This document shows, in pieces, positions 25,067-36,410 of a DNA stretch of 64,000 nucleotides. Positions within the stretch are counted from its first letter, which is position 1; the number at the start of each line of letters is the position of its first letter. The translations under genes and the position numbers were made by a program. The stretch is from assembly GCF_016086655.4 (NCBI RefSeq), contig NC_052136.2, positions 18,538,001-18,602,000 of the forward strand. Direction: 5' to 3'. The notes below the pieces were generated by a model, which saw only the letters and a list, made by a program, of their open reading frames with translations, did no database searches and had not been told where the DNA came from. The stretch is from Lepeophtheirus salmonis (taxonomy: Eukaryota > Arthropoda > Copepoda > Siphonostomatoida > Caligidae).

Positions 25067-25575
25067 CCGGGTCGTGCAAAATAAATGTACCGCTAATCTA
25101 TGATTAGATTGGCAAACTTTTGGCGAACTTTTGCTGCCCCTAAGTCTCAATTAAGTAAGACGTGATATATTACTTAAAAACATTTATTAAACACACAAAG
25201 GGACATATTATCTTTGAGTTTGATCTCCATTACTCTCAATGAAGGCCTTCAAGCGGCCACATAAAGTTGAGCACACTCTGGCAATGTAGTCCCTTCCCAT
25301 GAGATTCCATTCCTTCTTGACAGAGGACTTCAGGTCAGTACCATTGCTGTGGCGTAATCTGCAGGCCTTGGAATCAACTTGCCTGCAGATAAAGTTATCC
25401 AAATGATTCAGATCGGGGCTCTGGGGAGGTGAGAAGTTATTTGGTCAAAACTCCATGTTCTCTTCCATCCAGGCTTGCACAACATTGGCTGTGTCTTGGT
25501 GTTTCTTGAGGACGATAAAAGAGTAACGTGGTCTTCAGGATCCAGGATCTCCAAATACCCTGGCAATGCATCCTA
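25067..25575 (-). mobile_element. Mariner-like transposase relic
   Basis: On the minus strand, 25440-25208 reads PPQSPDLNHLDNFICRQVDS, with the third catalytic Asp in the S-P-D-L-N context, then GTDLKSSVKKEWNLM and LKAFIESNGDQ, the usual end of a mariner transposase. An in-frame stop lies upstream (near 25440) and the N-terminal half is missing. ACCGGGTCGTGCAAAATAAA at 25067 looks like a terminal inverted repeat. The matching other end was not found. Confidence 0.7.
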
Positions 25576-26100
25576 CGTATTTATATTTATTAAAACAAAC
25601 TAATTAATTAATGGAATTAAACATTGCCCAAAGAATGGATATTAACATTAGTTATACACATTAACCCTTGGTTAGTGAACCAAGGGTGCAACCCAATTAC
25701 CTGAAATCTGTTTACAACAGATTTTAATGCTAAAATTTTTTAGTATCCTCCTGAAACATCTTTCAGAATAAATGCAACTCTTTGTTTTAGCAAAAAAAAA
25801 AAAAAAAAAATTAAAGAGTTATTCGCAAATTCCACAATTTTTAATCAAGGTTTGATGACTTTGATTAATATGTTCCGTTTTAAGTCGTTCTTTTACTTTG
25901 TTCATTTACTTTTTTTTTCAATTTAAGGTTGCTCCCATTGCTACAAATGCAATAAGTTAAGAGTTTATTACTGTATACCGTATACATATACGCACATATA
26001 ATATTATATCAATATAATAGAATTGTACAATAAATGCATAAGATAAAGAGTGCGACCACACAATGGGGTATATGCCCTACAACAGTAAATGTTAGTTCCT
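25576..26100. other. No gene seen
   Basis: AT-rich sequence with an A run near 25792-25811. 26000-26100 probably belongs to the 3' untranslated end of the LINE relic that follows on the minus strand. Confidence 0.4.
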
Positions 26101-26104
26101 ATAT

Positions 26105-27010
26105 ACATAATTATTTTAAATTATAATTTTCTACAAAAATAAATTTCATTTTTTTACATTTCATTAATCTTAAAAAACGAAGTACTTCATCCTTTTCTTG
26201 AGAGGCTTCATATCTTTCGTACGATAGTGATGGGCATCTATTGATAAGGTGATCTGCAGTCTGTAGTTCTTCCATGCAGACATTGCACGTTGCACTTGTT
26301 GATTTCAGTTTACTTAAATGTGCGAGAAAGGGCCCATGACCGGTGTACGCTTGAACTATAAGTTTCATGTTTCCACGTTCATATTTGAGACTCTTATCTT
26401 GGGGCATTGCTAACATCAAGTGGGTGTGTTTCATACTTTGGTCTCTTCTGTATCTTTTACACCAGGCAACATAGAAGAAGCCGTTTTTTTTTTTTTTTTT
26501 TATGTAACTTGGTGATACTCCCACCAGTTTCTTATTTTGACTCTTCACACCTCTCTTTGCTAGATAATCTGCAAATTCGTTTCCTGTGATATCACAATGG
26601 CCCTTGCTAAGTAAGTACCAATCTAAGTAAATATTTTTTGTTTTCTTTCCTTCATATAGAACTTTTGGACTTCGCCACTCTTGGTAAATAGATTAAGGAT
26701 GGCAGCAATAGCTGATTGGGAATCAGATCGTATTACAACATCTCCTGATGGTTTTTCCATTCGAGTAAGCGCTTCTACTGATCGTGCAATAGCAAAGACC
26801 TCTGCTTGGAAGACAGTGGCTTCTTTATTTAATCATACATTGGATTGATGAAGTGACGTATCACCTCAAGTAATTGCCCATCCGGCACCAGTATTGCCTT
26901 CTTCATCTTTTGATCAATCTGTATATATAATAATGTCAGGCCCCTTTACTTCTTGGTTCTTTATCCAGGTACGACTACCTTTGATGTAATCACTGGATTG
27001 ATTTAATTAA
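26105..27010 (-). pseudogene. LINE relic with RNase H domain
   Basis: Read leftwards, 26960-26700 carries an RNase H fold: IIIYTD, then GAGWAI, ATVFQAEVFAIARSVEAL, and VIRSDSQSAIAAIL, giving the D-E-D acidic triad. 26548-26111 holds the C-terminal region with YTGHGPFLAHLSKL followed by CNVCMEELQTADHLINRCP, the zinc motif common after RNase H in I/R1/Loa-like elements. In-frame stops (for example right after IYTD) show decay. The element is truncated at about 27010, and its upstream reverse transcriptase is absent. Confidence 0.75.
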
Positions 27011-27089
27011 AGTTCAGTGATTATTTTATCACTGGAGAAGCGATGTCTACGACGTGTAGGAAGGTTACGACGTGTAGGAAGGTGTAGGA

Positions 27090-28640
27090 AGGCTTATGAC
27101 AATTTATATTAATCCTGAACAAATGAAACTCAGTACAAATGAGTAATTACAATAAATATGGATTTACGATAATTGGGTCTTGAATTGATGATGACATGGA
27201 TAAGGAATTAACACAGAACAGGCCTTCCATTTCACTTCCCTAATGAGATTGAGTAAATTCGAACAGTCGTTTTCATTCTTCCCTGCAGTCTACTATGGGA
27301 GAGCGATTCTCTTGAATGCTTCATTAAGACGAGGGAGATTCTGAATGGGGTTGTATGTCTTTAATAGAAGGAAGTCACTAACAAATTGTAGATTGTTGAG
27401 ACAGAATCCGAGAAGACAGACTCGGGACTCCAATTCTTTAAATAAAGGAGCATTAAGAGAGTTGTAAAGGAGAATCTAACCCAGGAGACGAATATATTTC
27501 ACTTTATTAGTGGAGATATGGATTCTTAATGCCCAGAAACACGGAGTAGAGGATTGATAAAATGGATGACTGAATAGAAGTAGATATTGAAGGCTGAAAC
27601 AAACTATCGTAGATACATTGAGTAAAGTCAATTTTAGTAGTAAATCCCCCTTTTTATATGTCCCAGTTCTATCTTAATACTCCTAATGTATACATGAAAT
27701 AGGTTGAGTGATTTTGAATTAACATTACATTCCGAGAATATAACTATCCTATATATACAAAAATAAACTATTGAATCTTCTTCCTTTTTTTTTCTGCCGA
27801 GCAACAGTTTTTTTTTTCTTCACTCTATACTATTAAAAATTAGAAGGGAAGGGGAGGTTGTATGAACTCCTTAAATCGCCTGGGATGAACACATATCCGA
27901 ATTCAATGTTTTCAATAACTTTTTAGGTAGTAACACGAAGGGGAGATTGTATTAGACAATTAATTCGTCTTGGATTGTTACAATTCAAATGAACACTTAT
28001 GAGAATTTAATCTGCTCAATTAAGCCAAATAATAGTATTGGATCACTAATTTCACATATTACTTTGGTAATACTATGAAGTACCTTTGGCCCATAAGCAG
28101 TCTATGGAAGCATTGGATATTACGCAAGATACTAATTTATTTGGAGATAAAGTAATTTTAAAGTTTTTTTGTAGTTGGTGCATGTATCAAGCGATCTTCA
28201 CATTAAATAATTTAGGAGTAGGTTAGTTTATTGATATAATATCATACTTTTGTTTTTCCTCCTTTATAGGTCCGAAAAGCAGAGTCCATATCGTTTCCCT
28301 TAATTATAATTTCGCAAGGATCTTAGATGCAAGATGCCTTACACTTTTGGTAATTTCATACGACGTATAAATATGAAGTTGCGTGTTGATTAAACGACTT
28401 TTAACAGGACACAGCGTTTCCACTTTGGTTTTTCCAATAAAATTATTACATAAAAGTGTCTTTCAGTTTATATGAGCTTTTAGGTTTCTACCTACTATGT
28501 CTTTCACACTTTTTAAAGATAGAAAAATATTTAAGATTCTTTCCTTTCTATCTTTCTCCTCAAGTCCTGTGAAATGCAATCTAAATAACTGGCATTAGAC
28601 AGTCTTATTATAGTAAAATCTTTTAAACTTTAAAAATCTC
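27090..28640. repeat. Large dispersed repeat, copy 2
   Basis: Direct-orientation copy of 10187-11360. It has about 330 bp of additional sequence at roughly 28014-28350 that copy 1 lacks. The junction at 27047-27092 contains a short tandem run of an ACGACGTGTAGGAAGG-type unit. The minus strand carries a TATAAAAAGGGGGA box near 27645-27657, as in copy 1. Confidence 0.65.
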
Positions 28641-28697
28641 TCAGCCCTCACTACAGCTCTTGGTAGAAATTTATTAAAATATGTTGTCGATTTTTTT

Positions 28698-28970
28698 TTA
28701 AATATTGATATTCAGTTTGTTTAGCATTTTTGCAATTTGATAGACTAGGAGTTCATTTGGCCCGTCTTCCTTTAATTCGGCAACATGATCCTCATCTTTG
28801 ATGATTCCCTCCAGTATCCCATTCCTGTAAATTGCTCCCCCCCCTATCCTCTGCTCCAACGCTCTTTCTTCGCTAAGATTTATATGAGTTTTAAGACTTG
28901 TTCTAGCTCTAGTGAGAAAACTTTTCATTCATAAATAGCTGTTCTGGGTTTTGGTTGCCATCTTTAATTA
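28698..28970 (-). pseudogene. gag N-terminal fragment
   Basis: The frame starts at about 28960 with ATGGCAACCAAAACC, meets a stop, and continues as MKSFLTRARTSLKTHINLSE to 28698. It is the same gag as at 8250 and 14714. Only the first quarter remains. Confidence 0.6.
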
Positions 28971-28974
28971 ATTA

Positions 28975-29633
28975 CAAAGTCAAATGTACTAATAACAACA
29001 ATCAATTTGAATCACGTCCGATAAACCTATATACTACACATAATTTAATATACTTTCTTGTATTAATATATCTACTTGTTCACGGAACTTTTTCCAAAAT
29101 ATATGCAATCTGTCACCATCATCCACGTCTATTATTATGTATTCTATCCATATTATCGATATCCTTTTTTCCTCGTGTTCAAGATATTATGGTTTTAATT
29201 AACTTTTACTTAACTAACTTAAACGATTAATGCCGCCTGCACCATGGGTGATACTTATAATTACAAATACACAGCACTAAATAATCATTAAAAAAATTAA
29301 TGAAAATACGTCTTATTACTTTGATATTATATATAAGAATGAGTCTCTACTCATTTACTTGCTTGTAAAACATACTAGGTACTATGAATAAATAGATAAT
29401 AATACGAACAATCAGACACCAGATGACATCTTTAATTAGTTATAAATCTACGAAAAACAGCAATTAATCTGAACAGGGTTATATTTATATATATATTACA
29501 ATATATACTTTCTTCTATTAATATATCTACTTTTCCACGGCACTTTTCCAAAAATAAACAACCTCTCAATAACCTCGTCCAATAATTATTTATTAATTTA
29601 TCGATCTTCGATATTCGTTGCTGTCCAGATATA
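28975..29633 (-). repeat. LTR-like leader repeat, split by a mariner
   Basis: This matches 8311-8630 in the same orientation and 13860-14720 in reverse. The match is interrupted at about 29634 by a mariner element and resumes at 30541-30790 (compare 8465-8600). Confidence 0.55.
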
Positions 29634-30540
29634 TCAAAGGGTGATTCAAAACTAGCAGTTTTTGAATTGTAGAAATAAAACACATAAAATATTATATTAT
29701 GGTCAAAACTTTATTATGAACCAAAAAAAAATCCTTTGCAATTATTTATTGAAAATAATCCCCTTCATATGTTGGCATCAACTGTCCTTTAAATGGTCCA
29801 TCTTTCGCGCCAATTTTCGATGACGCGTTCAAGCAGTGTGACCGGAATCTCACGAATAACTCGCTCAATATTTGCTTCCAATGCTTCAATCGTCAATGGT
29901 TTATCCACATAGACTTTTGCTTTTACGAAGCCCCAAAGAAAAAAGTCCAAAGGTGTGATATCACACGATCTTGGTGGCCAATTCACCGGGCCAAAACGTG
30001 AAATTAATTGCTCACCAATATGATGTCCCAATAAGTCCATTGTTACGCGCGCTGTGTGGCAAGTGGCACCGTCTTGTTGGAACAAAATATCGTGGAGACC
30101 ATGTTCTTCAATTTGAGGTACCAAAAAGTCTGTTACCATGGCGTGATAACGTTTGCCGTTGACGGTAACGTATTGGCCGGCAGCATTTTTGGAAAAATAT
30201 GGACCGATGATTCCACCAGCCCACAAAACACACCAAACTGTTGTTTTCAATCCCAGCAAGTTGCTGCCCCTTCAAATTTTTCGATTATTCTGCGAATTGT
30301 GGATTCTGAACGTCGATTATGTGGACCATAAGTTGGGTGTAATTTGCGAAAAATTTCTTTCACAAAACGCTGATTTTTATAGTACAATTGAACAATTTGT
30401 ACACGTTGTTGTGGCGTTTATCTTTCCATGAAGAATGGTAAAACAATAATGAGTAAAAATGATGTATAAATTTGACAGAACTCGCGCGCCTGTCAAAAAT
30501 CCCTACTAGAAAAAACCACTCGTTTTGAATCACACTTTGA
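29634..30540 (-). mobile_element. Tc1/mariner-superfamily element, deleted internally
   Basis: The ends are inverted repeats: TCAAAGGGTGATTCAAAACT on the left, and on the minus strand of the right end TCAAAGTGTGATTCAAAACG. The minus-strand frame 30259-29789 is the C-terminal part of a DDE transposase: FQQDGATCHTA with the second catalytic Asp, then NWPPRSCDITPLDFFLWG with the third, roughly 36 residues apart, ending in RVIENWRERW. The start at 30429 encodes an N-terminal helix-turn-helix (QQRVQIVQLYYKNQRFVKEI and NRRSESTIRRIIEKFE) with a stop after three residues. The region between, including the first catalytic Asp, is deleted. Confidence 0.8.
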
Positions 30541-30799
30541 CTGATTTCTTTACAATTTTATTTAACATATTGTTGTTAAAATCTAGATATCTTACGTTTT
30601 AGTAGTTTTTGTGGATAACTAATTACAATATCAGTCACTAAATTAATTGATTATCACTTGAAATCGTTTTCAAAATCTTGAATGTGGATTGCATAACAGT
30701 TGATACTTATAATTAAAAATCTGTAAGCACTAATTAGTTCTTAAGATTATATATTTAAATATGTGTTGTTACTATACTAGTATACCTATATAAGAATAA
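30541..30799 (-). repeat. LTR-like leader repeat, right part
   Basis: Continuation of 28975-29633 after the mariner insertion. At about 30800 it changes abruptly into gag sequence in plus orientation, a rearrangement point. Confidence 0.5.
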
Positions 30800-31288
30800 G
30801 TTCACCTAATTCATTCAGTATCCAAGAATTATAAGATGCTATTAAACACTGGGATTTTATATATGAATGTGTAGAAGATGGTGCCAATGTCTAAATGGAT
30901 TTTAATGCAGGAGAAAAAGATAAAATCGTTCAATCAGATCTAGAGGAACAATTTCAAAGGTATCAAAAAATTGTTGGTCAGAGAATAGTGGTTTTGATTA
31001 AGGACATGGAAGCTATTCGTTTCAATTCTTCTCAGTCTGCTTCTCTATCTACTCCAGCTGTTGATGGGTCCAAGATTTGTGGTACTAACGATACTTAAAA
31101 AAATGTGACACAGTAGAACAACTGAAGAATTGGTTAAGTCGATTCAAGTCTTACTATTCCACTAGTAATATGAAATTCATTCCAATTCAAGATCAGCATG
31201 TCTACTTTCGTAGTTGTTTGTCCATTGATTTGGAGAATGCTGTTGCCTATAATTTTTTTTCAGATAAGTCTACCTAGGGCAAAGATAG
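30800..31288 (+). pseudogene. gag fragment at the left edge of duplicated block B
   Basis: 30801-31100 matches 14811-15118. It goes about 190 bp further into gag than the first copy, with NWLSRFKSYYSTSNMKFIPI at 31125-31190 and YFRSCLSIDLENAV after it, as also seen at 7681-7863 on the minus strand. It then joins hAT sequence at about 31290. Stops and shifts are present. Confidence 0.65.
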
Positions 31289-32710
31289 CATTAGTTGCCC
31301 TTACCTACTTTGGGCATTTGACAAAATTATTCAAGCTCTTCTCAGCCTCCACCCATAGGTGGGTCGTCCTCCTAAAACACGTGAGAATCACTCTTAAACT
31401 ATGGGCAAAGACCAGATGGGAAAGTAGGATTAAAAAACATTGAGGTAGTAAGGTATCAGGCTGAGAAAGTCAGGGAGGCTCTTCTGGAGGTGAGAGAAAC
31501 AGCTGCAGATCCAATGATTACAGTTGAAACTCAGTCTTTGCCTAAGGAGGTTGGATCCTATCGCTTTTGCATTTTTACAAACTATATGGTATGATGTTCC
31601 CAGCAAGATCCAGGATGTCAGTAAACTGATACAGTCATCCTCCATGCAGCTTGGTATGGCTGTCGACTTGCTGAAGAAAACCAAACATTTCCTTACCTGT
31701 TACAGAAAATCTGGATTTGCTGCTGCAAAGATAAATGCAAAGAAGATATGTCAGGAGATGAACCTGGAGGCTGTACTCAAGCAAAAGTGTTTGAGAACCA
31801 CCAAAAGGCCTATACAAGATGCACTTCCAAAAATAGAAACTTCTTTTTTTAATGTGTTCGTGAATACTACAATCTCGTCACTTGATGAGAGATTTCAGAG
31901 CCTTGAAGAGGTCAATAATGATTTTGCTGTGCTCTACGAATTCACCAACTTAGGAAGAGAGGACCTGCTACAGAAGTGGAAAACTCTAATTACTTCTCTT
32001 ACCCATGACAGTTAACCAGACATTGACAGCATTGCACTTACCAAGGAAGTAGTATATTTCCCACCCTTGCCATCAGACATCATGACGAGCATGGAAATCT
32101 TGGCCTTCCTGCACGCAAACAAGCTCACAGAAATTTACCCCAACTTGTGGGTTGCTTTACGAATCTTAGTCACCCTCCCCATTACAGTGGCTACTGAAGA
32201 GAGAAGCTTCTCAAAGCTCAAGTTAATAAAAACATACTTGAGATTAACAATGCATTAGGACCATCTAAGTGGGCTCGCCATTATTTGCATAAACAATGTG
32301 CTCTCATATTTGCTCCCATATAATGCCATTATTCATGAATTTCCTGCCAAAAAGACCCAAAAATTACGGTGTAGTATGTGATGTGAGACGATGGATGTCG
32401 TGGTGTATTTTGTTCTGTGAATTTCTTAAGTTGACGCCAGATCACCACCAGATGTCCTGATAAAATCACATATATTGAAAATTCCAGCATTTTTATTTTA
32501 TATATGTTGATTGTTCTTTTGTATTTTATTATATATTGTCTTATCTGTTATTTAATTATTTTTTAAACAATATTTAACTTTTTTTCAAGTTTTTGTGCAA
32601 GTACAATTTCTGTTTGATAAATTTCTGAATAAAACAATTACTGAAATATAGATATTTGTTTGATTTTCTCTCCTGCAATGAAAGGGGCGCCATTTCAGTT
32701 AGTACCCCTG
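31289..32710 (+). mobile_element. hAT transposon relic, copy 2
   Basis: Near-identical to copy 1 from the LTKLF-SASTHRW region onward. The 163-residue frame 31524-32015 is the middle of the transposase, and 32067-32258 carries the dimerisation segment ALRILVTLPITVATEERSFS. The right terminus at 32710 is CAGGGGTACTAACTGAAATG on the minus strand. The segment with the CGTHALNLVE motif, present in copy 1, is missing because the gag-hAT junction lies further right. Confidence 0.8.
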
Positions 32711-33297
32711 ATCGGAAGAGGAGCCAGAGGGAATGAGGTAGTTAATAAAGGAAGATCTATAATAAATAAGTGTGTCTACTTTAATTTCATATAATAAGTC
32801 TTGTAAAGGCCCAAGTACCACAGGTTTTTCTCTAGGTCCTCCACTTCGGACCTTTCATGGTTTATATTTCCAAAAACTTATAATAGATGCTACTTTGTGG
32901 TTATATCACACTCTTTGGATAAATTTAAGATCTGCATGTTTGTATGAAAAACAGTCACAGGGTGCATTGTATATAGTGATTCCTGATGTATACAATATAC
33001 CAATACAATAATTAAATTTTCAAAGGCGTTTAGTTCAACTCATATTTAAAAAGGAAAAAGGGAAGTACTTTATGTAAATTTTAATTGAATGAATGTGAAT
33101 TTTGATGAGGTTTAGCAACAACCTAAAGCACTTTTTAGTATAACTATATTACAATACCAAAAATAAGAGATAAAAGCTGAGCCTTACGACTTCGTTGTTA
33201 TATGCATTATTTTAAATTTATTTTTAAAAATGAAAAAATATTATGTTTATTTTATTTAAAAAAAAATAAAGGTTCAATTTTGTTTGATTGTTTGTTT
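32711..33297. other. Duplicated flank downstream of copy B
   Basis: Near-identical to 16611-17187. It carries a short insertion (TTTTGATGAGG near 33101) relative to that copy. No gene seen. Confidence 0.6.
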
Positions 33298-33700
33298 TTA
33301 AGATGCTGCGACACAATCATGAGCTGTAGTCCTTATTGTTTCATGTATCCATTCCAGGAAATGAACAATATTCACATTTAGACCACTTTGAAAATCTTTC
33401 TCACGATATTCTTCATTCGAAATCAGCCCAGCCAATACGCATTTACCAGAATGTTCAATTGAGACTGGTCCTCCCCCATCCCCTACGTGGGATCCCTTAG
33501 GTTGACTGTCAGTACAAAACACTGTGTCATCAATTTCAGTTCCATTGTTGCTTTTTATAATCATAATAATAATGTTCTTTATAATATTAAATGTTTTTTA
33601 TTAATAACCTAATATTTTGTATATCAGTCCTTCCGTAGACGTTAAATCGTTCTCCCTTTCGAAAAAATAAATCAAATTCATCAATACGATCCCATGCAGG
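33298..33700 (-). pseudogene. Serine protease homologue, copy B (3' end only)
   Basis: 33298-33558 is the last part of exon 4 and is nearly identical to copy A, but without the frameshift. The catalytic serine motif reads GDGGGP instead of GDSGGP, so Ser is replaced by Gly. At 33559 homology stops and a 57-bp AT-rich stretch follows, which also occurs at 25001-25052. From about 33618 to 33690 sequence resembling exon 4 resumes (RIDEFDLFF versus PIDDFDLFF in copy A). Beyond that an LTR begins. Exons 1-3 are absent, so this copy is dead. Confidence 0.8.
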
Positions 33701-33716
33701 GGGTGACATGATCCTG

Positions 33717-34060
33717 ATCCCATTCTCGTCGCCAATGTGCGTCTTGACGAAGGAGAGGAGGTTCCAATTATTTATAAGGAAGAGACATAAACTATTTAAA
33801 GGTAAAAGATCCAGGACGACCGAGAGAAATGAGGAGAAGGAAAGGCGTGGAGGAATAATACACCGGTTATTTATAAGAACATCTGTATTCTTTATTAATA
33901 GAAAAACCTACACTAATACATACATAAAATACACAACTATTTATACTTAAAATCAGGTAACAGAATGTACTTTACATATATATATATATATATATATATA
34001 TAGCAGAAAATGAGAGAAGAGAAGAAGGGGGAAGTATCACGAATACATTACAGTAATCGT
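33717..34060 (-). repeat. LTR end with tRNA-Ser type primer-binding site
   Basis: On the minus strand, an LTR appears to end in ...GCACA at 33736, followed after one base by TGGCGACGAGAATGGGAT (33734-33717). This is nearly the complement of the 3' end of arthropod tRNA-Ser(GCT), used as primer by several Ty3/gypsy elements. The LTR side contains AATAAAG near 33890 as polyadenylation signal and an (AT)n tract at 33975-34002. The other LTR end is not clear, and no internal domain follows the primer site, so this is a truncated element joined to protease copy B. Confidence 0.6.
33975..34002. repeat. (AT)n microsatellite
   Basis: 28 bases of uninterrupted AT dinucleotide inside the LTR-like segment. 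Confidence 0.9.
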
Positions 34061-34499
34061 TATAGTATTATATTTACTCCATCTAACTTAGGATTCTTCT
34101 TTGAATTCCATGCACAAAATATATATTTTCTTCTTTAGGATCTACAGGAGTGGGAACCTATGCACATTGAGTTCAAGATAATAATTTATCTCCAGCACTT
34201 TGTCTATGGAGCCACGTCATTTCATTATATTCTTATGTTGTCTGACGTGTGGAAACATACATCATTAAGTGACTGTTTGTCGTTGTTTTGTTTCGCGTGC
34301 TTGCTAAGTTTGTGGTTTCTTAAATGTTTGCTGAAATAAGAAATTTCAGAACGACAGCATTCAACATTATTATAATTTCAGACCACTGAAAAAAAATTAC
34401 GGTCCTTTCATTACAAAATAATTTTGCCCCGTACATAATACTTTTTCTTTTTATCTCGAAGTTAAAGACAATGACATTTGATATTTAATTATCACATCC
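34061..34499. other. No gene seen
   Basis: No frame with motifs and no match to other parts of the window noted. Confidence 0.4.
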
Positions 34500-34790
34500 T
34501 TTAAATAATGTGAAACATGGTTGTCTTCTTTAAAAATAAAATAAATTTGCACTCCTGGGTATATGAAATAACATTAATACTTGCATCCTTCAATTTTATG
34601 CTAAAGGATGTTCCATTAAGGGAATTGAGTTTATACAATTTTATGGAATTGCGTAAAACAACTGTTCTTTTGCCTATAAAACTTGTTAATTGTATTTGAT
34701 TTTTTGTCTACAATATGAAAATCAGGTTGTATAACAATATAATAACATGGGATAAAATTAGTGTGTTAGGTTACAAGGAGACTCTCTGTG
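34500..34790 (-). repeat. Inverted copy of dispersed repeat unit 1
   Basis: Reverse complement of 20390-20640. Shared landmarks are the TTATACAAC/TGATTTTCAT region and GAACAGTTGTTTTACGCAAT (20535-20554). Confidence 0.7.
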
Positions 34791-35394
34791 CTAGACATAT
34801 AGTATTATTGAATTAAGTTCATTGTTAATGTCAGCTTCCTCCATTCGAATTACTGTCGTGTTTGTTTATTTTTCTTTAATTATATAATTATTAATTTTCT
34901 CTGGTTCGAACACATTACTCATTCATTAAATTACATAAATGATTATTATTTATATTAAATAAAAGAAGGCGAGCTTTATATTATACGAAATTTCCCAATG
35001 CAACTTATCACAGTACAAACTATCCCTATACAAATTGTCTGTAGGCTAGCCTTCCTAGATCCCTCATAATATGTACAAACATTGAAAAATATTTGACATC
35101 ATCTCGTTTTTCTGAACTCTAACTGGGTTGCCATATTGGCCTTTGAAATTTTTTTAAAAATATATTTGGCCTACAATTGAAATAAATTTGTATTTAATAG
35201 TTTTGTTTTATGTAGCCATTTTCATAAAATTTAACTAAATAAGTTATTTGTAACATTAAAAAATTTGAGGTTGTAATACCGCTCATTATATGAAAAGGTT
35301 GGACATACTTGGTTGAGTGCATTTTCATTGAAATTTATACTGTATTCAGACAGTCAAACTATTTTATTATAAGATATTGACAGGTATGTTATAT
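34791..35394. other. No gene seen
   Basis: AT-rich intergenic sequence up to the minisatellite array. Confidence 0.4.
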
Positions 35395-35835
35395 TGCAAT
35401 TAACTGGTCTCTAAAGGGGATCAAACACTATCGTCGCCGCTATCCTGAGTATCACGAACCCCTTCTAATATCCTATAATACACTTCAGCCCACGGGTTGT
35501 GGAAGTGATCCACTGGTCCAAAGAGGTCGATTATTACCCACCTACAGCGCTTTCCAAAGCATCAAGGACCCCTTTAATATCCTATAATACACCCAAAGAT
35601 GGGTTTTGCAAAAGAACTGCAGGTTCAAAAGAGAGGTCAGAACCTACCCCCATCACTTTCTTGAGAATCACGGACCCTTTTTAATATCTACAATTCACTC
35701 CTGTCCATGGGTTGTGCAAGTGAGACGCTGGTCGAAAAGGTGGGTAACTAGCCACCGCTTCATTGAGCATTAAGGACCACTTCTAATAATTTATAATATA
35801 CCTTAGCCCATGGGTTGTGAATGGAAAGCCCCATT
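35395..35835 (-). repeat. Minisatellite array 1, about 107-bp unit
   Basis: About four imperfect units. The anchor TAATAT-(C/T)-TATAAT recurs at 35466, 35575, 35682 and 35784 (spacing 109, 107, 102). Each unit contains a GCCCA(C/T)GGGTTGTG block and a CATCAAGGACCCCTT block. In reverse complement the unit aligns to the array at 50600-51030. Confidence 0.8.
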
Positions 35836-36129
35836 ACTCACAATATCAGGAATCATATGAGAGAGACAAAACAGACATTCAGGATATTCTAATGAAGTGG
35901 CAGCGTGATAACAAGACAAATAAGCTGGCTGATGGACCGTGATTTCTTTCTGTATGCTGAGAATCGCCACTTTCACTCTGGTATTGGGCGAACTTCATAC
36001 CAAGTAAATATGGTCAATATACAGGTCGGACATGAGGGCTTACATTTATCCAATGAGTGGGATATGACCATGGAGTAACAGTTATTAGATCTGCATGAAA
36101 ATATAGACCAGGAAAGGCCCAAAATGGAG

Positions 36130-36410
36130 TTTATAAAGAGAACACTGGTTAGGGGTGGATAATGATCCACCTTTTGGAAGATTGGTTCACTTGCACAATC
36201 TGTGATATCATAGGATATTAGAAGGGGATACTCAGGATAGAGGTAGGGATAGATTTTGATCACCTTGGAGACAAGAGGTTAACTTACGTAGCCCTTGGAC
36301 AGGGTTATATTAGAAGGGGTCCTTGATACTCATGGTAGTGGTGGCGGTAAGTTTTGATTCATCCTGAGGGAGCAGCTTTTCACCTGCGCAACCTGTTGGT
36401 CGAGGTATAT
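36130..36410 (+). repeat. Minisatellite array 2, inverted relative to array 1
   Basis: Two to three units in the opposite orientation to array 1, with landmarks CACTTGCACAATCTG (36189), GATATTAGAAGGGG (36215) and TATATTAGAAGGGGTCCTTG (36305). Arrays 1 and 2 therefore form a large imperfect palindrome around about 300 bp of unrelated sequence (35836-36129). Confidence 0.75.

Noticed and set aside
35395..36410. Possible CRISPR-like array
   Set aside because: Units are about 107 bp, imperfect, contiguous and without unique spacers of even length. This is a minisatellite in a eukaryotic genome.
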